Assembly (NCBI GenBank): GCA_041743105.1
Contig: JBGTNI010000050.1
Coordinates: 1 to 64,000, forward strand
Length of the DNA: 64,000 bases
Reading direction: 5' to 3'
Origin: QHCE01 sp041743105
GTDB taxonomy: Bacteria; Actinomycetota; Actinomycetes; Mycobacteriales; QHCE01
Shown: positions 63,031-64,000 of the stretch, piece after piece
Layout of the letters: each line of letters opens with the position of its first letter
Position numbering within the stretch: the first letter of the stretch is position 1
Position numbers and translations under genes: made by a program
The notes under the pieces: model-generated
The model's input: the letters and a program-made list of their open reading frames with translations, nothing else
Told to the model about the DNA's origin: nothing
Databases searched by the model: none

Positions 63031-64000
63031 ATGACGTCAGTCCCGCCGCCGTTTGAGCGCGTTCAGAGGTTCATCGAGCTCGCCGAAGAGTTTGTCAGAG
63101 AGCAGGCCTTGGGCGTACTCAGCAAGGGATATGCCGGTCTGGTCGCCTCGGTCCACGCTAATAAGCAGCTCCGCGAAATAGCACTACACGAAGGCATAGA
63201 TGCTGTGCTCAAAAGCACAGACTCAGCAATTGTCGAGCTGCGCAATAAGGCCAGAAGTGAGTTCGCTACTCCCGCCGAGCGGGGTGCTGAACAGGCAATG
63301 GGGGATCGGGTCTTGCAGACATTCCCCGATGACGCTGTACTCGGGGAAGAGCTGGGTGCGCGGGGAAAGACGTCTCAGGACGGAGGCTCCGGCATCCGCT
63401 GGGTCTTCGACCCGGTAGATGGCACAACCTCGATGTTGCGCACGGCTGTGGCGCAGGCGTACAGCATTGAGCTTCCCGATCCAGAGCCAGCTTTCGGGGT
63501 CACGATTGGGGTAGTCAGCGACGACAAAGCCGTTGCCGGAGTGGTGGCAGAACTCCGGCCCCGCCAGGATGATGGCCTGAAGGTTGATCGGCTGTGGGCA
63601 GGCGGTTCCGGTGTGCCGACCACCTGTAACGGCACGTCGGTGATCGCGCGTCCGGCGGTCCCACTCGCCGAAGCCACCCTTACCTGTACCGCCCCTTGGG
63701 TGATGTTCGGCAAATCAGAGGAGCAGTGGGGGACCTTCCAGGCTTTGGAGGAGGCTGCTGCTCGCGTCATCACCGGGCAGAACTGTATCGGTTTCATGGA
63801 GCTGCTTGGCCGGGATGGTCGGTTTAACATCGCGTTTGAGCAAGATTTGACGCTACCCGATATCGCTGCTATCGGTCCGATTCTGCTCAACGCTGGGGTG
63901 GCAGTGACTGATATCCAGGGCAATCCGTTGCTGTTCGGTCCCGAACAGCAACGTCGCGGACACGAGTTCAGCGTGCTCGCCGCGCACCCAACGCTCTATA
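63031..64000 (+). CDS. Inositol-monophosphatase-family protein, cut by window end
   Basis: At least 323 residues from ATG 63031, still open at the end of the window. The metal-binding core is present: G-E-E near 110, W-V-F-D-P-V-D-G-T-T near 130. The third metal Asp is in D-L-T-L-P-D-I-A-A-I-G, where the usual Trp before Asp is Pro. An unusual N-terminal segment of about 85 residues precedes the core. Proximity to hisD makes histidinol-phosphate phosphatase (HisN) possible, but the family also contains inositol and sulfate phosphatases. Confidence 0.78.
   Translation, partial: MTSVPPPFERVQRFIELAEEFVREQALGVLSKGYAGLVASVHANKQLREIALHEGIDAVLKSTDSAIVELRNKARSEFATPAERGAEQAMGDRVLQTFPDDAVLGEELGARGKTSQDGGSGIRWVFDPVDGTTSMLRTAVAQAYSIELPDPEPAFGVTIGVVSDDKAVAGVVAELRPRQDDGLKVDRLWAGGSGVPTTCNGTSVIARPAVPLAEATLTCTAPWVMFGKSEEQWGTFQALEEAAARVITGQNCIGFMELLGRDGRFNIAFEQDLTLPDIAAIGPILLNAGVAVTDIQGNPLLFGPEQQRRGHEFSVLAAHPTLY

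Overview
This 64-kb window comes from the chromosome of a high-GC Gram-positive bacterium (Actinomycetota). Three things point there: a pdxS-pdxT-yebC-ruvCAB-yajC-secDF-rel block followed by a cyclophilin, hisS and aspS; a yggS-sepF-yggT-divIVA-dksA-like-lspA-rluD-dnaE1 block; and frequent GTG/TTG starts, ATGA stop/start overlaps and apparently leaderless genes. GC looks moderately high, around 60% by eye. The gene order is closest to what I know from Micromonosporales/Glycomycetales, but the exact genus is not something I can read from the sequence.

Layout. 1-0.9 kb: an IS481-like transposase scrap and a Doc-type toxin/ribbon-helix-helix antitoxin pair. 0.96-19.6 kb: mostly conserved housekeeping genes for pyridoxal phosphate synthesis, Holliday-junction processing, the Sec accessory complex, the stringent response and two aminoacyl-tRNA synthetases. 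An unrecognised gene sits between pdxS and pdxT, and an O-methyltransferase plus an unrecognised gene sit between rel and the cyclophilin. 19.65-20.3 kb: a VapBC module. 20.8-33.0 kb: an accessory island, mostly on the minus strand, coding for secreted proteins. It holds two giant (about 1,300-1,400 aa) exported proteins with a lysozyme-like transglycosylase domain and a golvesin-like domain, one of them also carrying an SGNH lipase/esterase domain, plus small ricin-type lectins, a small secreted protein and several decayed copies of these genes. 33.25-39.15 kb: a NarL-type two-component system facing a two-gene ABC exporter whose ATPase is fused to an exported alpha/beta-hydrolase. 39.3-45.1 kb: a quinone-oxidoreductase-like enzyme, a phosphodiesterase, a low-GC exported protein, an NDH-2 type dehydrogenase and an anti-sigma-type kinase. 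45.2-53.9 kb: rarA, a BtpA-family gene and the cell-division/polar-growth block through rluD. 54.1-54.8 kb: a second VapBC. 55.0-64.0 kb: dnaE1, a DUF2567-like membrane protein, hisH, a lone PTS EIIC, hisB-hisD on the opposite strand, and a truncated inositol-monophosphatase-like gene at the window edge.

The most striking structure is a collinear segmental duplication inside the island. The segment at 27.5-33.3 kb (lectin remnant, giant SGNH gene, lectin gene, promoter region of the sensor kinase) has a heavily deleted counterpart at 21.2-22.5 kb. There, fragments of the same genes remain in the same order, including a 32-bp identical piece of the giant gene fused to a piece from its opposite end. 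The island looks like a repeatedly duplicating and decaying family of exported cell-wall or surface-polysaccharide active proteins next to its own possible sensor and exporter. No rRNA or tRNA gene, CRISPR array, integrase or complete insertion sequence was seen.
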